64,000 nucleotides of DNA from Ascoidea rubescens DSM 1968 (GCF_001661345.1 NW_017962931.1:124001-188000), one strand, 5' to 3'. Positions 1-9,432 are shown, counted from the stretch's first letter. Translations and numbers: made by a program. The notes: generated by a model not told the origin, from the sequence alone.

Positions 1-1548
1 ATTTGAATTAAGTGGCAATTCTTCATTTGATTTGAATTTTGGTTTAGTAGGAGATAATTCTTCACTCGTTCCCATTACTTTATTGGCAGATTCGTCTTCA
101 GTATCTTCAGTATCTTCAGTATCTTCAGAATAGTAGGATGATTCTTCCTTTAAAGGTTCTTGTAAAATACTGTTATTATTAACAGTGTTATTATTAATAT
201 TATTAATATTGTTATTGTTTTGAATTTTATTATTATTAATATTACTGTTATTATCAATATTATTGTTATTATTAATATTATTGTTATTATTATTATCGTC
301 ATCATTTAAAGATAATTCTTTAAAATTTTGATCTAAAAATGAATCATTATGATGTATAACCGAATCATTATTTGATATAAATCTGTTAATGTTATTGATG
401 GAAGATTGATTTTTTGAGTATTCACTTGTGAAGTTAAATTGGTGGTATTGATTAAATTGGTTATTAAAAAAATTATTTGAATCAAATTGATTTGAATTAA
501 ATTGGTTGTTGTTATTGTTATTGTTGTTGTTGTTGTTATTATCTCTTAATTTTGGGATCACGATTGATTGAGCTGGATAGTTATTGTCCAGTAAATTGTA
601 TAAGATTGAGTTATCATTATTATTTTGATTTAGATTTTGATTAAGTTCAGTCATATCAGTTAGATTATTGGAGAAGTTATTAGTATCATCACCGTAATTA
701 CTGCTACAATTAAATGAAGATAAATCGTTGTAGGAAGTATTTTGAGGCATCGGTGGTAAGGGTTTAAAATTATGTGAGATTGAATTTTTAATTATGTTGT
801 TATTTGCTGTATTATCATTGTTTGCGATGTTATTAGACAAATTTGGAGACAAATTTGGAACAGAACTTGAAATGGCTATATTTTTGTTAATATTTTTAAT
901 GTTGTTATTGTTATTGTCATTGTCATTGTAATTGTCATTGTTTGAGATAAAATTTGGATTTGGATTAGGATTAGGATTAGGATTGGAGGTATTATTCGAA
1001 GAAAGATTTGGAGTGTTATTAGAATTTAAACTAAATTGGAAAAATTTTTGAGCAGTATTAAAATTCTGAAAATTTAGACTTAAATTTAAATTTTGGTTTA
1101 GATTTTGGTTTGAGCTTTTATTGCTATTGTTATCACTAGAAAAGGAGCCATCGTTGCTCATTGACATTGACATTGATGATTCATCGCTACTGAGCTTTTC
1201 GAATTCCAAGATTTGAGGGTTTGATTCGAAACAAACTTTTTTAGTAGTTGGAGCATCTCTAAATCTTGCACTTAGGGAGGATTTCAAGGCAGGAGCTGGT
1301 TGCAGCTGATGTTTTTGCTGTTGCTGTTGTTGCTGTTGTAATGGCAACGAGGAAGTTGAAGAGGATTCTAGTTTTATTAATGGAGAAGGAAAGGGTAGGG
1401 GTAAAGAAGAGGTTGATGAGGATTGTAAATTGAAAAAATTGAATTTTTTGTTGTCAGTTTCGTCTTTGATCTGGACATTATTGTTGTTTGGAATGAGATT
1501 GGGCTTTGAATTAGAATCTTCAACTTTGATATTTGATGTTGAAGGCAT
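1..1548 (-). CDS. Probable PP1 (Glc7) glycogen-targeting regulatory subunit, GAC1/PIG1/GIP2 type, C-terminus outside window
   Basis: The minus-strand frame starts at ATG 1548 and stays open to base 1, giving 516 codons; the gene continues beyond the window. Most of the protein is low complexity: a Gln run near residue 75, an N-P repeat, and long Asn runs. The informative stretch is about residues 88-115, where a short Ser/Arg segment leads into K-K-V-C-F (K104-F107), followed by S-N-P-Q-I-L-E-F. That fits the RVxF-type PP1-docking motif and the following Q-x-L-x-F pattern of yeast Gac1/Pig1/Gip2/Pig2. In that family a CBM21 glycogen-binding domain follows; it would lie outside the window, so the assignment rests on the docking motif alone. 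It would direct Glc7 phosphatase to glycogen synthase. Another RVxF protein is possible. Confidence 0.5.
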   Translation of the reverse strand, partial: MPSTSNIKVEDSNSKPNLIPNNNNVQIKDETDNKKFNFFNLQSSSTSSLPLPFPSPLIKLESSSTSSLPLQQQQQQQQKHQLQPAPALKSSLSARFRDAPTTKKVCFESNPQILEFEKLSSDESSMSMSMSNDGSFSSDNNSNKSSNQNLNQNLNLSLNFQNFNTAQKFFQFSLNSNNTPNLSSNNTSNPNPNPNPNPNFISNNDNYNDNDNNNNNIKNINKNIAISSSVPNLSPNLSNNIANNDNTANNNIIKNSISHNFKPLPPMPQNTSYNDLSSFNCSSNYGDDTNNFSNNLTDMTELNQNLNQNNNDNSILYNLLDNNYPAQSIVIPKLRDNNNNNNNNNNNNQFNSNQFDSNNFFNNQFNQYHQFNFTSEYSKNQSSINNINRFISNNDSVIHHNDSFLDQNFKELSLNDDDNNNNNNINNNNNIDNNSNINNNKIQNNNNINNINNNTVNNNSILQEPLKEESSYYSEDTEDTEDTEDESANKVMGTSEELSPTKPKFKSNEELPLNSN

Positions 1549-2185
1549 TATTTTCAACAGGAAATAGGGGATTAATTAGATAATTGGCCGGTAGAATAGT
1601 TGAATAGGTGAGATAGTTTGATATTTGGGTATTTTGATGTGTGGGTATTTGGGTATTTGACAGATTAGAGCAAGAATATAATTTTGAGCGAGATATGGAT
1701 AGCAGCAGGCTAAGGACTGGAGAAAGAAAAGCCAATAAGCATTCAAAGTAGCAGCTACAGCTGTTGGTATGAGAGACAGTGTTGCTAAGAGGAGGTTGAT
1801 CAAGAGGAGTGTTGGAATGAAATGAAATGAAACAAAATAGCTGAGAAGAAAGCAAGACTGGAGTGTTCTTTTAGGAAAAAAGTTCAGATTGACAAATAAA
1901 TAAACAAATCAAAATAAACAAAAAATGCTGTGAAAGGTAAATAGAGACGTTGATCCAGAGCAGGTTGTGTGTTGCAGGTTTTCAGCCAGGGCTGTGGGAG
2001 GCAGCAAACTTATCGCGAAAGCCGGCAGCAGCTCCGGGAGCACCAGAGGAAGCAACAGAAGAAGCAGAAGCAGCACAGGCAGCAGAAGCAGCACTCCTAG
2101 CCGAAACTTCCCGATTAGGCAACTTCCAAAATGTAAACAAAGAGCTAAAGCCAGTGACATGGCGTCTCTTCCGCTTTAGGAAGGC

Positions 2186-2192
2186 AAAAAAA
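2186..2192 (-). terminator. Pol III T-run terminator of tRNA-Ala
   Basis: Seven consecutive T on the minus strand, beginning four bases after the tRNA discriminator base. Confidence 0.8.
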
Positions 2193-2196
2193 GAAC

Positions 2197-2269
2197 TGGA
2201 CGAGTTGGGAATCGAACTCAAGATCTTCTGTACGCGAAACAGACGCCTTACCAACTTGGCCACACGCCC
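2197..2269 (-). tRNA. tRNA-Ala (anticodon CGC)
   Basis: On the minus strand the acceptor 5' arm is GGGCGTG and the 3' arm CTCGTCC with discriminator A. It keeps the G3-U70 wobble pair that defines alanine tRNAs and the U6/U67 mismatch known from yeast tRNA-Ala. The D arm is GGCC-AAGTTGGTAA-GGC. The anticodon stem TCTGT/ACAGA is perfect and encloses loop TTCGCGT, so the anticodon is CGC (reads GCG). The T arm is TTGAG-TTCGATT-CCCAA with one A-C mismatch. Length is 73 nt with no intron. A run of seven T (2192 down to 2186) lies just downstream as a Pol III terminator. Outside the acceptor stem the body resembles eukaryotic tRNA-Arg more than tRNA-Ala(AGC). Confidence 0.9.
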
Positions 2270-2380
2270 GATTCATCTCTGATGAACACGCTATGCTGTA
2301 CTACAATGCGTATTAGATACATGGCACTGTTCTTTGCGAGCATTGTTTATTAACAGACAACGAATCAGTGCTGACGAGCA

Positions 2381-3901
2381 TTACACTTTGACGAGTCTGT
2401 GGCCTGCAATCGAGTATCTTGAGAGGCAGAGAAAGAGCAAACAGACTGTGCCAATCAGACCGGCAAAGATAACCTCGTTGGTGTAGCCCTGCGAGCTTGC
2501 AGACTTTCCAATGATCGCACCGCCAATTGGCAACCCAACCAACGACCCAAAACTGGCAACACAATATGCTGTGCCATATCTCTTGCCGAAATTTTCTGTT
2601 TTGCTGATTTGTCCACAACATGCTGGCGAAAGACACAAAATAGATCCACTAAAGAAACCCCATAACGCACTGAACAAATACAAGCAAGTTAAATTAGACC
2701 CAAAGGGCAACCACATAACCCACACAGTCAAGCATGACATGAATGTAACAAAGCAAATAACATTGAATCTACCATACTTGTCTGCTAAGTATCCTAGAAT
2801 AACTCTGCCTGGAATACCCGATAAATTGGTGATTGTGAGTAATAATAAACCTTGGGAGTCACTAAACCCTTTAGCCATTGCATATGATGCCAAATATGAT
2901 AGAACTATAAAAACATACAATTCAATGAATAACAACGCAGCAACGAATAAACTGTATGTCAACTCCTTAAAATAATTAAACTGGAAACTCTCTTTGAATA
3001 TAATCGACCATTTTTTACAGAAATATTTGATATTGAAAATTATTTTATTTTCTTTAAAACGACTGTTTTCGCTGTTATTATTATTATTATTGCTATTATT
3101 ATTATTCATAATAACCATAGTTTTAGGCTTTCTTGGTAATCTATCCTTAATTAATGCCGCTGAAACAAATTGTGTACCTAAAACAATAAACCCGATGGTT
3201 CTCATTGACCAACTGAATCCGATTTTTGGATACATTTCTCTTAAGATTAAGGGGAAAACCCCACCACCAACTGATCCACCAATTGTGGCAATTGACATTG
3301 CAAATGCTCTCTTGACAGAAAACCAATGGGAGACGACAGAAATACTGGCCGTAAAACAAAAACTTGTACCAATACCATTTAAAATACCAAAAGTAATTAG
3401 AAATTGATAATATTTTTCGCAGTTGGCTAAACAAAAATATGATCCGCTCATAAAGATTGCACCAATTATCATTGGCAAATTGCTTCCTCTCTTATCAAAT
3501 AACAATCCACTAAACACACTGAATGAAAATGTGATAAATGAATAAATCGAGAAAATCCAGGAAATAGTCGAAACATTGTAGTCTTTTAATTGGTGGTATT
3601 GGACGTATGATTGAACTGCACCACTTGCATTGAATAATCCAAATGATGTACACAACCCTAAAAATGATCCAAATACAACCAACCAAGCTCTAAAACCTCC
3701 ATCAGGAAACTCTATAGAATCTCCATCTATGCCTTTTAATAGATTTTCCTTTGAAGCTTCTAAATTGTTGTCAATATGGTTGACGTTATTATCAGCTTCA
3801 TCTAATTGATATTGGATCTCATTTGAGTTATTTTTTTTGCTTGAATCGTTAATATGAGTGTTGCCATTGATTGTGTGAATGGAATAAATGGAATTTGACA
3901 T
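2381..3901 (-). CDS. Monocarboxylate-permease-like MFS transporter (MCH4/ESBP6 family)
   Basis: 506 aa, ATG at 3901, TAA at 2381. The N-terminus is a hydrophilic cytosolic tail of about 65 residues. The family signature P-D-G-G-F-R-A-W-L-V-V-F-G-S-F then opens the first of about 12 membrane segments. Loop motifs such as D-K-R-G between segments and the G-I-P-G-R-V-I-L-G-Y-L-A-D-K-Y-G-R block are typical MFS features. A poly-Asn run sits in the central cytosolic loop. Length matches the fungal MCT-like proteins Mch1-5 and Esbp6. In S. cerevisiae most of these do not carry monocarboxylates (Mch5 takes up riboflavin), so the substrate cannot be stated. Its 5' flank is divergent from VPS21. One in-frame CTG codon lies in the last membrane segment. 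Confidence 0.85.
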   Translation of the reverse strand: MSNSIYSIHTINGNTHINDSSKKNNSNEIQYQLDEADNNVNHIDNNLEASKENLLKGIDGDSIEFPDGGFRAWLVVFGSFLGLCTSFGLFNASGAVQSYVQYHQLKDYNVSTISWIFSIYSFITFSFSVFSGLLFDKRGSNLPMIIGAIFMSGSYFCLANCEKYYQFLITFGILNGIGTSFCFTASISVVSHWFSVKRAFAMSIATIGGSVGGGVFPLILREMYPKIGFSWSMRTIGFIVLGTQFVSAALIKDRLPRKPKTMVIMNNNNSNNNNNNSENSRFKENKIIFNIKYFCKKWSIIFKESFQFNYFKELTYSLFVAALLFIELYVFIVLSYLASYAMAKGFSDSQGLLLLTITNLSGIPGRVILGYLADKYGRFNVICFVTFMSCLTVWVMWLPFGSNLTCLYLFSALWGFFSGSILCLSPACCGQISKTENFGKRYGTAYCVASFGSLVGLPIGGAIIGKSASSQGYTNEVIFAGLIGTVCLLFLCLSRYSIAGHRLVKV

Positions 3902-5079
3902 CGAAGGACCAAGGTTCTATAACCGTTTATAAGTACTAATAGCAAACAATAAAAGTAACGTATCCCTTTGTTATGTAGAAATATCTTTGCGCAAGGTTTC
4001 AAGGGCAAAAGTCGATTATTTATGTTAAACCCCAAATCAAACTATAGGACCTGAATTCTTTATCTTGTTTTTTTCGCGAGCTCTGAAATGTACAGTTTTT
4101 GCTCTAATTTTTGAAACAGTTTTGGAAACTACCTTTCGAATAACAACAGCTTTGGAGATAGATAATATAATTAGTCATCCCATCAAACATGCGCTATTTC
4201 TCCAGCTTTAATCAGAAGTGTTTCCCTTGATTTAGCAAACCTTAAGAGGGCCTCCTTTTTCGGCCTATAGAAAGCCAAAATCCAGCGGCAACTGCTCGAT
4301 TCTGAAATTGAGTATCGAGAGATATGAAATTGAGCATCAAGAGGTACGAAATCCTGCTGAAAAGAGGTTCAATGTGAAGAGCCATTGGAAGCAACTCAGG
4401 TCCTGGTGGGAAGCAATCTTGTGCTGGATTAATAATCTGCAAATTAGACTCGTTGGAAAGAGGATCGAGCTATCGGCAGCACATAGCACAGGCTGGGGAA
4501 AGAGCAGCAGCTGTAGAATGTCGAGAAGACCATTGTATTGCTGTAGACGTATCGCCAGCATCAAACGAGTGCTTTGTAGCTGTGCTGCCTCTGCTGCTTG
4601 TGCTGCTTCTCGTGGCTCATTGGCCCCTCTGTATCTTTTGCCTTCGCTCACACCTCAACTCCGTCCATACTTAACAACTCAACAAAGTAAATGGGTTTTG
4701 TATGGCAAACGCAGCTTCTATCTGTTTGCCCAATTCCCCTTTATCGTTTCATCACAAAGATAACTATCGCCAGAAATACTCAGATATCGAGCTGTTGAGA
4801 CACTGTATAGATACTATCTGCTTCCTAGAATCGTTGTCGCTGTCAGCAAGAACACTAATTACGCTGTTACTCGAGGGCTGCTTGTTGTTCCCACTCTAAT
4901 CTGTTTGTTATTAATCGATTTAATTTTCGTTATCACCACTTTACTGTTTCACTGTTCACAAGTGTTTAATTATACTCAGCACTTTTGCTTTGTTCTCTTT
5001 TCTCTTTTCTCTTTTCTCTTTCCTCTTTCCTCTTTCCTCTTTTCTCTTTTGTTATTCCTTTTAATTTCAAAATACTAAA
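3902..5079. promoter_or_regulatory. Divergent promoter region between the MFS gene and VPS21
   Basis: About 1.2 kb. AT-rich next to the MFS gene, with a GC-rich island at about 4240-4640 carrying the CTGCCTCTGCTGCT motif (4585-4598). The last 90 bases before VPS21 are a polypyrimidine run built from TCTCTTT-like 7-mers (about 4990-5052). No coding gene seen. Confidence 0.6.
4990..5052 (+). repeat. Polypyrimidine tract upstream of VPS21
   Basis: Imperfect tandem repeats of TCTCTTT and CCTCTTT ending about 27 bases before the VPS21 ATG. Such tracts are common in yeast promoters and 5' leaders. Confidence 0.7.
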
Positions 5080-5754
5080 ATGAGCAACCAAGGTCCAAAT
5101 CCAATCAAGCCAACAATCTCTGTCAAATTGGTGTTGTTAGGAGAGGCAGCAGTTGGGAAATCTTCCCTAGTCTTAAGATTTGTCTCAAACGATTTCCAAG
5201 AAAATAAAGAACCAACAATTGGTGCAGCATTTTTAACACAACGTTGTAAAATAAACGACCAAACTATCAAATTTGAAATCTGGGATACTGCAGGTCAAGA
5301 AAGATTTGCTTCATTAGCTCCAATGTACTATAGAAATGCTCAAAGTGCTTTGGTAGTTTACGATATAACTAAACCACAAAGCTTTATAAAGGCAAGACAT
5401 TGGGTAAAGGAATTACACGAACAAGCTTCAAAAACTATCATAATTGCATTGGTTGCAAATAAATACGATTTATGTGAAAGAGATAATTTAAACGACGAAA
5501 ACGATCCTAAAAATAAAAGAAAAGTGTCTATTGAAGAAGGTAAATTATTAGCTGAAGAAGAAAACTTATTGTTCTTTGAGACAAGTGCAAAATCTGGTTA
5601 TAATGTTAACGACGTGTTTTTAGCAATTGGTAAAAAAATCCCAGACCAATTATTAAAAAATAATCAAAATAATTTACTCACTCAAAACGAAAATGAAAGA
5701 ATTAATTTGAATTCAAATGCCAATTCTGATGCTGCTAATGGATGTGCGTGCTGA
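5080..5754 (+). CDS. VPS21: Rab5-type GTPase Vps21
   Basis: 224 aa. Endosomal Rab5 GTPase that drives vesicle tethering and fusion at early endosomes through CORVET. The P-loop GEAAVGKS is at residues 21-28, the switch-II motif DTAGQE at 69-74, the guanine-specificity motif NKYD at 127-130 and T-S-A-K at 168-171. The effector segment [12 protein letters not shown] and the run [20 protein letters not shown] are nearly identical to yeast Vps21. The C-terminus C-A-C is a double geranylgeranylation site. A modest insert ([12 protein letters not shown]) lies between NKYD and SAK, where Ypt52 also carries extra residues, so Ypt52 is the main alternative. A long pyrimidine tract precedes the ATG. 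Confidence 0.93.
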   Translation: MSNQGPNPIKPTISVKLVLLGEAAVGKSSLVLRFVSNDFQENKEPTIGAAFLTQRCKINDQTIKFEIWDTAGQERFASLAPMYYRNAQSALVVYDITKPQSFIKARHWVKELHEQASKTIIIALVANKYDLCERDNLNDENDPKNKRKVSIEEGKLLAEEENLLFFETSAKSGYNVNDVFLAIGKKIPDQLLKNNQNNLLTQNENERINLNSNANSDAANGCAC

Positions 5755-7657
5755 TCAAAAATTCCAACATTCAACTATTAATCCATCAATTTAAATTAAA
5801 TCAAATCAAATCAAACCATTAAGAATTAAATTAAATTAAATTAAATAAAACAAAATAAAATAAAATCATATAACCATTGATTTTACAGTTTTTTGCCCTT
5901 TTGCCTTTTTTTCTTTTTATTGTTTTATTTTGATAGTTTTTTTCACATCTTTTTTCTTTAAACTAAACTAAATTTTTCTTTTGTTTCTCTAACATTATGT
6001 TTTTTTTCTAGTAATACTATTTTTGATAATCCATAAAGTATTAAATCCGTCAGCTTTTGAGATCCCACTGAAGCCTCACCAAATCACTCGAACTACCACC
6101 ACACTGTTTCTCCTGCTTCTATGCGTCATACAGCGTGTGTATGCACACACATGCACATACCAACTTTTTGGTGTATTTGAGAGGGAGACCGAATTAGCAC
6201 TGAAATGGCGCTGAAATAGCGCTGAAATACTTGAAGTGAATATAACAATCAGCACAATACCTAAATCCTAAACGAGATCAAAACAAGATCAAATCAAAAT
6301 CAAAACGATACCAGCACAAAACGACCCGAGAAAACTAAAGGAATAACCAATCACTTTGCTAATGGGTTTGCGATTTCACTGGTCTACCTTGGACCTCTAA
6401 GCCAGCCCAGGTGACCTGCCTACTACACAACCCCGCACAAATGGCGTCGCCATCACGTTACTGATGAAAAGGCCCCCAGGATCTGCGCACAAAGACCTCT
6501 AGAAACGCTCCCGTCTGCTGGAGAGCGATAACCGCCTCCAGCAGAGCCATGATTCCTTATGAAATCGTGGAAGGAATCATCATCATCATCGTCCACCAAA
6601 AAGTTACCACCCTCAGCATAGCTCCAACCTCCTGAGCCAGTTGTAATTATCTCATTCAATAATATTCTTTTGGCTCTTGAGCTGTTTTTGTTGGTTTGCT
6701 TTTTGTTCTCATCTCTCTGCTGTTTTTATCATATGAAAATTGTTCAACAATCATCTGCTGTCTTTTGACCATTCGATAAGACACACCGAGATTGAGTAGA
6801 TGCTGAAGACCTATCACACTGTCAATCCCCTTCTTTTCTTGTTTTTATTCTGGTTATTCTTACTGGAATACAAATGTGATGATTGCCCACCAACTTAATG
6901 CTCTAATTAATTCTGCAAGAAAAAAAAACTTGCTGATTCACCAAACTATTCGTCTAAACACTGGTTTTCAAAAACCCAGAGGTCTCATGGTTTTATTTTT
7001 CATCTTGATCCAAAATAATTTGACTTCGTCAAAATAGTATAATGAATGTTATTTTTAAATCAGCAACATAAAAACATAAAAACACAAAAAGCATAATAAC
7101 ATAACATAGTCCTGATTCTTGATGCCTCGAGCTTGTGTGATTTATCTCAAAATAATATAATCTGCCTGTACTTGACGATTATTAGCTTAGCTTCCTTATT
7201 ACGAGATGACTTTAACCACCAATCTATCTCTCACTGATACCTCTGGAAATTTTCAGAAATATGGAAAGTGATCCTTTGCAAAGGAAACCTATTAAAATTT
7301 AATTCAAACTAAACCAAAATTCAAACTAAAAAAATAAATTAATCTCTCATTCTAATTTTTAGGTTGTTTAAAATCCTTATCCTTTGCGTTTCACTTTATC
7401 AAAAGATCGTTTTATTTTACTTTTTTCTTTATTGCATTAATTCAACAATTTTTAAAATTATTTACAACTGTATAATTTTTTTAGTATAAATTCAATTAAA
7501 TTCTCTTTGCTTTCTTTCTTTTCTCTTCTCTCTCTTTTTTTTTTTTTCTTTAAATCTGATTTGCACTGTTCTATTATTTATTTTTATTCTATTCATCACA
7601 AATAATTGAATCAATCAACAAATTATCCTATATTATATCATTTAATACCCACTAATA
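5755..7657. other. Intergenic 1.9 kb between VPS21 and the 152-aa gene
   Basis: The VPS21 3' flank (5755-6000) is AT-rich with AAATT and AAAAT repeats. A GC-rich segment at about 6360-6640 holds strong inverted repeats and is listed separately. From 6640 to 7657 it is AT-rich, ending in a T/C-rich leader before ATG 7658. No conserved protein frame found. Confidence 0.5.
6361..6640. ncRNA. Candidate structured non-coding RNA (strand unknown)
   Basis: A GC-rich block in an AT-rich spacer with two adjacent, perfect inverted repeats. TCTGCTGGAG (6514-6523) pairs with CTCCAGCAGA (6536-6545). ATGATTCCTT (6549-6558) pairs with AAGGAATCAT (6571-6580). Each stem is 10 bp with a 12-nt loop, and 3 nt separate them. 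A third short palindrome, ATGGCGTCGCCAT, lies at 6441-6453. I could not match the sequence to U1-U6, U3, RNase P, RNase MRP or SRP RNA motifs. A 68-codon non-ATG frame on the minus strand overlaps but looks incidental. Boundaries and strand are guesses. Confidence 0.35.
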
Positions 7658-8116
7658 ATGTCTGATCAAGCCTTGTCAAATGAAGCTTTAAAACAAAAAT
7701 TGAAATCGAATTTTGCCTCAATGATTGCAAAGGCTGCAGCTGCTGGCGAGTTATTCAAAAAATACAGAGAAGGTTTTGTGGCTGCCCACCCAAATGCTAG
7801 AGCACTATTAACAAACAGTGGCGAATCTTTAAAAAAATCCACTGGTTATATATCTCAAAAATACCCAAGTCTTTATGAGGGCTACAGTAGAGTACCAAGT
7901 AAAGAAGCTATTAGATCTGGTATATCTTCATGGTTCAAAAAATACAAAACTTTTTGCTTACAATACATTTCAACTCTATTTTCTGGTCCAAATAGTTTCA
8001 TCAAGGTTCTTTTTACATTCATTGCGTCTGAGTTGATGGATAATAAAAAATTGCACGAAAGAATTCGTAATTCTTTCAAATCACCAAAAACTCTCAAAGA
8101 TAAATCTAACGAGTAA
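7658..8116 (+). CDS. Conserved-looking small protein, function unknown
   Basis: 152 aa from ATG 7658 to TAA 8116. I do not recognise the family. The N-terminal half is rich in Lys and Ala with alternating hydrophobic positions (a run of K, S, F, A, S, M, I, A, K, A, A, A, A), likely an amphipathic helix. A more hydrophobic stretch (about residues 104-125) could be a membrane-embedded helix. The C-terminus is basic. Codon use matches neighbouring real genes, there is no CTG, and the frame sits between ordinary 5' and 3' flanks, so I take it as a gene. A peripheral or lipid-associated protein is possible, but that is a guess. Confidence 0.7.
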   Translation: MSDQALSNEALKQKLKSNFASMIAKAAAAGELFKKYREGFVAAHPNARALLTNSGESLKKSTGYISQKYPSLYEGYSRVPSKEAIRSGISSWFKKYKTFCLQYISTLFSGPNSFIKVLFTFIASELMDNKKLHERIRNSFKSPKTLKDKSNE

Positions 8117-8541
8117 TTTCGATTTTAATTCCAATTCTAATTCTAATTCTGCTCTTTAATCTTTAATCTTTCGTTGTGGATTTCACAGCTTTTAGTTCTT
8201 GTCATGTTCTTTGTTTTCTCATTACATATCTATATATTTTATTCATCATTTTAATCAACGTCTTCTACTCTTTATTATCCTTTAATCTTCTTTAATCTTC
8301 GCCTCTTTTTCGGTTCTTGTCTCTTTTCTTTTTTTTGCATCCGTTCCGTTCAGTAGAATATCTCCGCGATATTTGTTTTCTCTTTTTCTTCGCTGTCCAA
8401 ATCAGCGAAACTTTAGTTTTTGCAATTGTGAAAAATTTTAAAAAAAATATTGTTGAAAAAAATAACCAAACAGTTGCCTTTTCCAACCACAAATATATAC
8501 AAAAACAAAAACAAAAAAACAATTTAAATTTAAATTTAACA
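8117..8541. promoter_or_regulatory. 3' flank of the 152-aa gene and promoter of PXR1
   Basis: AT-rich, with pyrimidine-rich stretches at 8270-8340. It contains the RRPE-like TGAAAAATTTT listed separately. Confidence 0.6.
8429..8439 (+). promoter_or_regulatory. RRPE-like element upstream of PXR1
   Basis: TGAAAAATTTT is an exact match to the rRNA-processing element (bound by Stb3 in S. cerevisiae). It lies about 100 bases before the PXR1 start, as expected for a ribosome-biogenesis gene. No clear PAC box was seen next to it. Confidence 0.55.
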
Positions 8542-9432
8542 ATGGGATTATCGGCACCTAAAAATAAACAACGATTTGGTTTAGACCCAAGAAATACCTT
8601 CTGGTCTGAAGATCCCAATAGATTTGGAAGCAAACATTTAGAAAAATTGGGCTGGAAACCTGGTCAGGGTTTGGGTTTGGCTAAAAACTCAATAACAACT
8701 GTTCTTAGGACAACAATTAAGGATGATAAAGTTGGTTTAGGTTCAAAACTAGCTAAAAAACTCAACAACGACGATCCCTTTGCTAACGATGAATGTGCTG
8801 GTTTAGATGTCTTTCAAAGAATTTTAGGTAAATTAAATGGCAATGAAGATAAAATAAATAAAGAACTAGATAGACAAAGCAATGAAAAAATAATCAATGG
8901 TAAATGGGGTATTAATTTTATAAAAGCTGAAACTTTAGAAAGCTCTTGGGATGAAGAATTAAAAAAATTCATCTCTTTTTCAGGAGAAGGTAAATCAAAA
9001 AAGAGATCAAGAGAAACAACTGATGATATCAATGGCCAAAATGATATAGAAACAAAAGTAAAGAAAGTTAAAAAAGACAGAAATTTAAAGAAAAGTGAAA
9101 AAGATAAGAAAAGTAAAAAGGATAAGAAGGATAAGAAGGATAAGAAAGAGAAAAAGGATAAAAAAGAGAAAAAAGAGAAAAAAGAGAAAAAAGAGAAAAA
9201 ACTAAACAAAGGTAATAATGATGTTAAGTTAGATAAATCATTAAATGATAAAACATTCAAAAATTCTACTCTAAATTCAGATTTTTTGGCAGGAACTCAG
9301 AGCAAAGCAAACTCGATTAAAACTATACCACCAAGATTAGCTGCTCGTTCAAGGTGGATAAAACAAAAAAGGGCTCCAATAGATGAAAGATCATTGAGAG
9401 AAATTTTTATGATTTCTGCGTCTGCAAACTGA
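8542..9432 (+). CDS. PXR1: G-patch nucleolar protein Pxr1 (Gno1)
   Basis: 296 aa using ATG 8542, where the conserved M-G-L-x-A-P-K-x-K-Q-R-F-G-L-D-P-R-N start occurs; the open frame upstream has no ATG-led conservation. The G-patch spans about residues 25-70 (F-G-x3-L-x-K-L-G-W-K-P-G-Q-G-L-G). E-C-A-G-L-D-V-F-Q-R-I-L-G-K-L-N-G and K-W-G-I-N-F follow, as in the yeast protein. A KKDK/KKEK-rich tail (about 174-220) and a conserved C-terminal S-R-W-I-K-Q-K-R-A motif complete it. Pxr1 works in pre-rRNA processing and snoRNA maturation, activating the helicase Prp43, and can inhibit telomerase. The RRPE-like site upstream fits ribosome-biogenesis control. Confidence 0.95.
   Translation: MGLSAPKNKQRFGLDPRNTFWSEDPNRFGSKHLEKLGWKPGQGLGLAKNSITTVLRTTIKDDKVGLGSKLAKKLNNDDPFANDECAGLDVFQRILGKLNGNEDKINKELDRQSNEKIINGKWGINFIKAETLESSWDEELKKFISFSGEGKSKKRSRETTDDINGQNDIETKVKKVKKDRNLKKSEKDKKSKKDKKDKKDKKEKKDKKEKKEKKEKKEKKLNKGNNDVKLDKSLNDKTFKNSTLNSDFLAGTQSKANSIKTIPPRLAARSRWIKQKRAPIDERSLREIFMISASAN

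Larger units (their letters stand above)
1549..2380. other. Intergenic: 5' flank of the PP1-subunit gene, containing tRNA-Ala
   Basis: AT-rich near 1550-1950, then a GC-rich block (about 1960-2280). The block contains a purine-rich GCAGAAGCAGCACAGGCAGC-type stretch and the tRNA-Ala gene. I see no protein-coding gene; short frames here are low-complexity readings of the GCA/AGC triplets. Confidence 0.6.

Noticed and set aside
6453-6659. 68-codon minus-strand frame with Asp run, overlapping the hairpin block
   Set aside because: It begins at a non-ATG codon, has no recognisable domain, and its sequence is explained by the inverted repeats and an ATC microsatellite.
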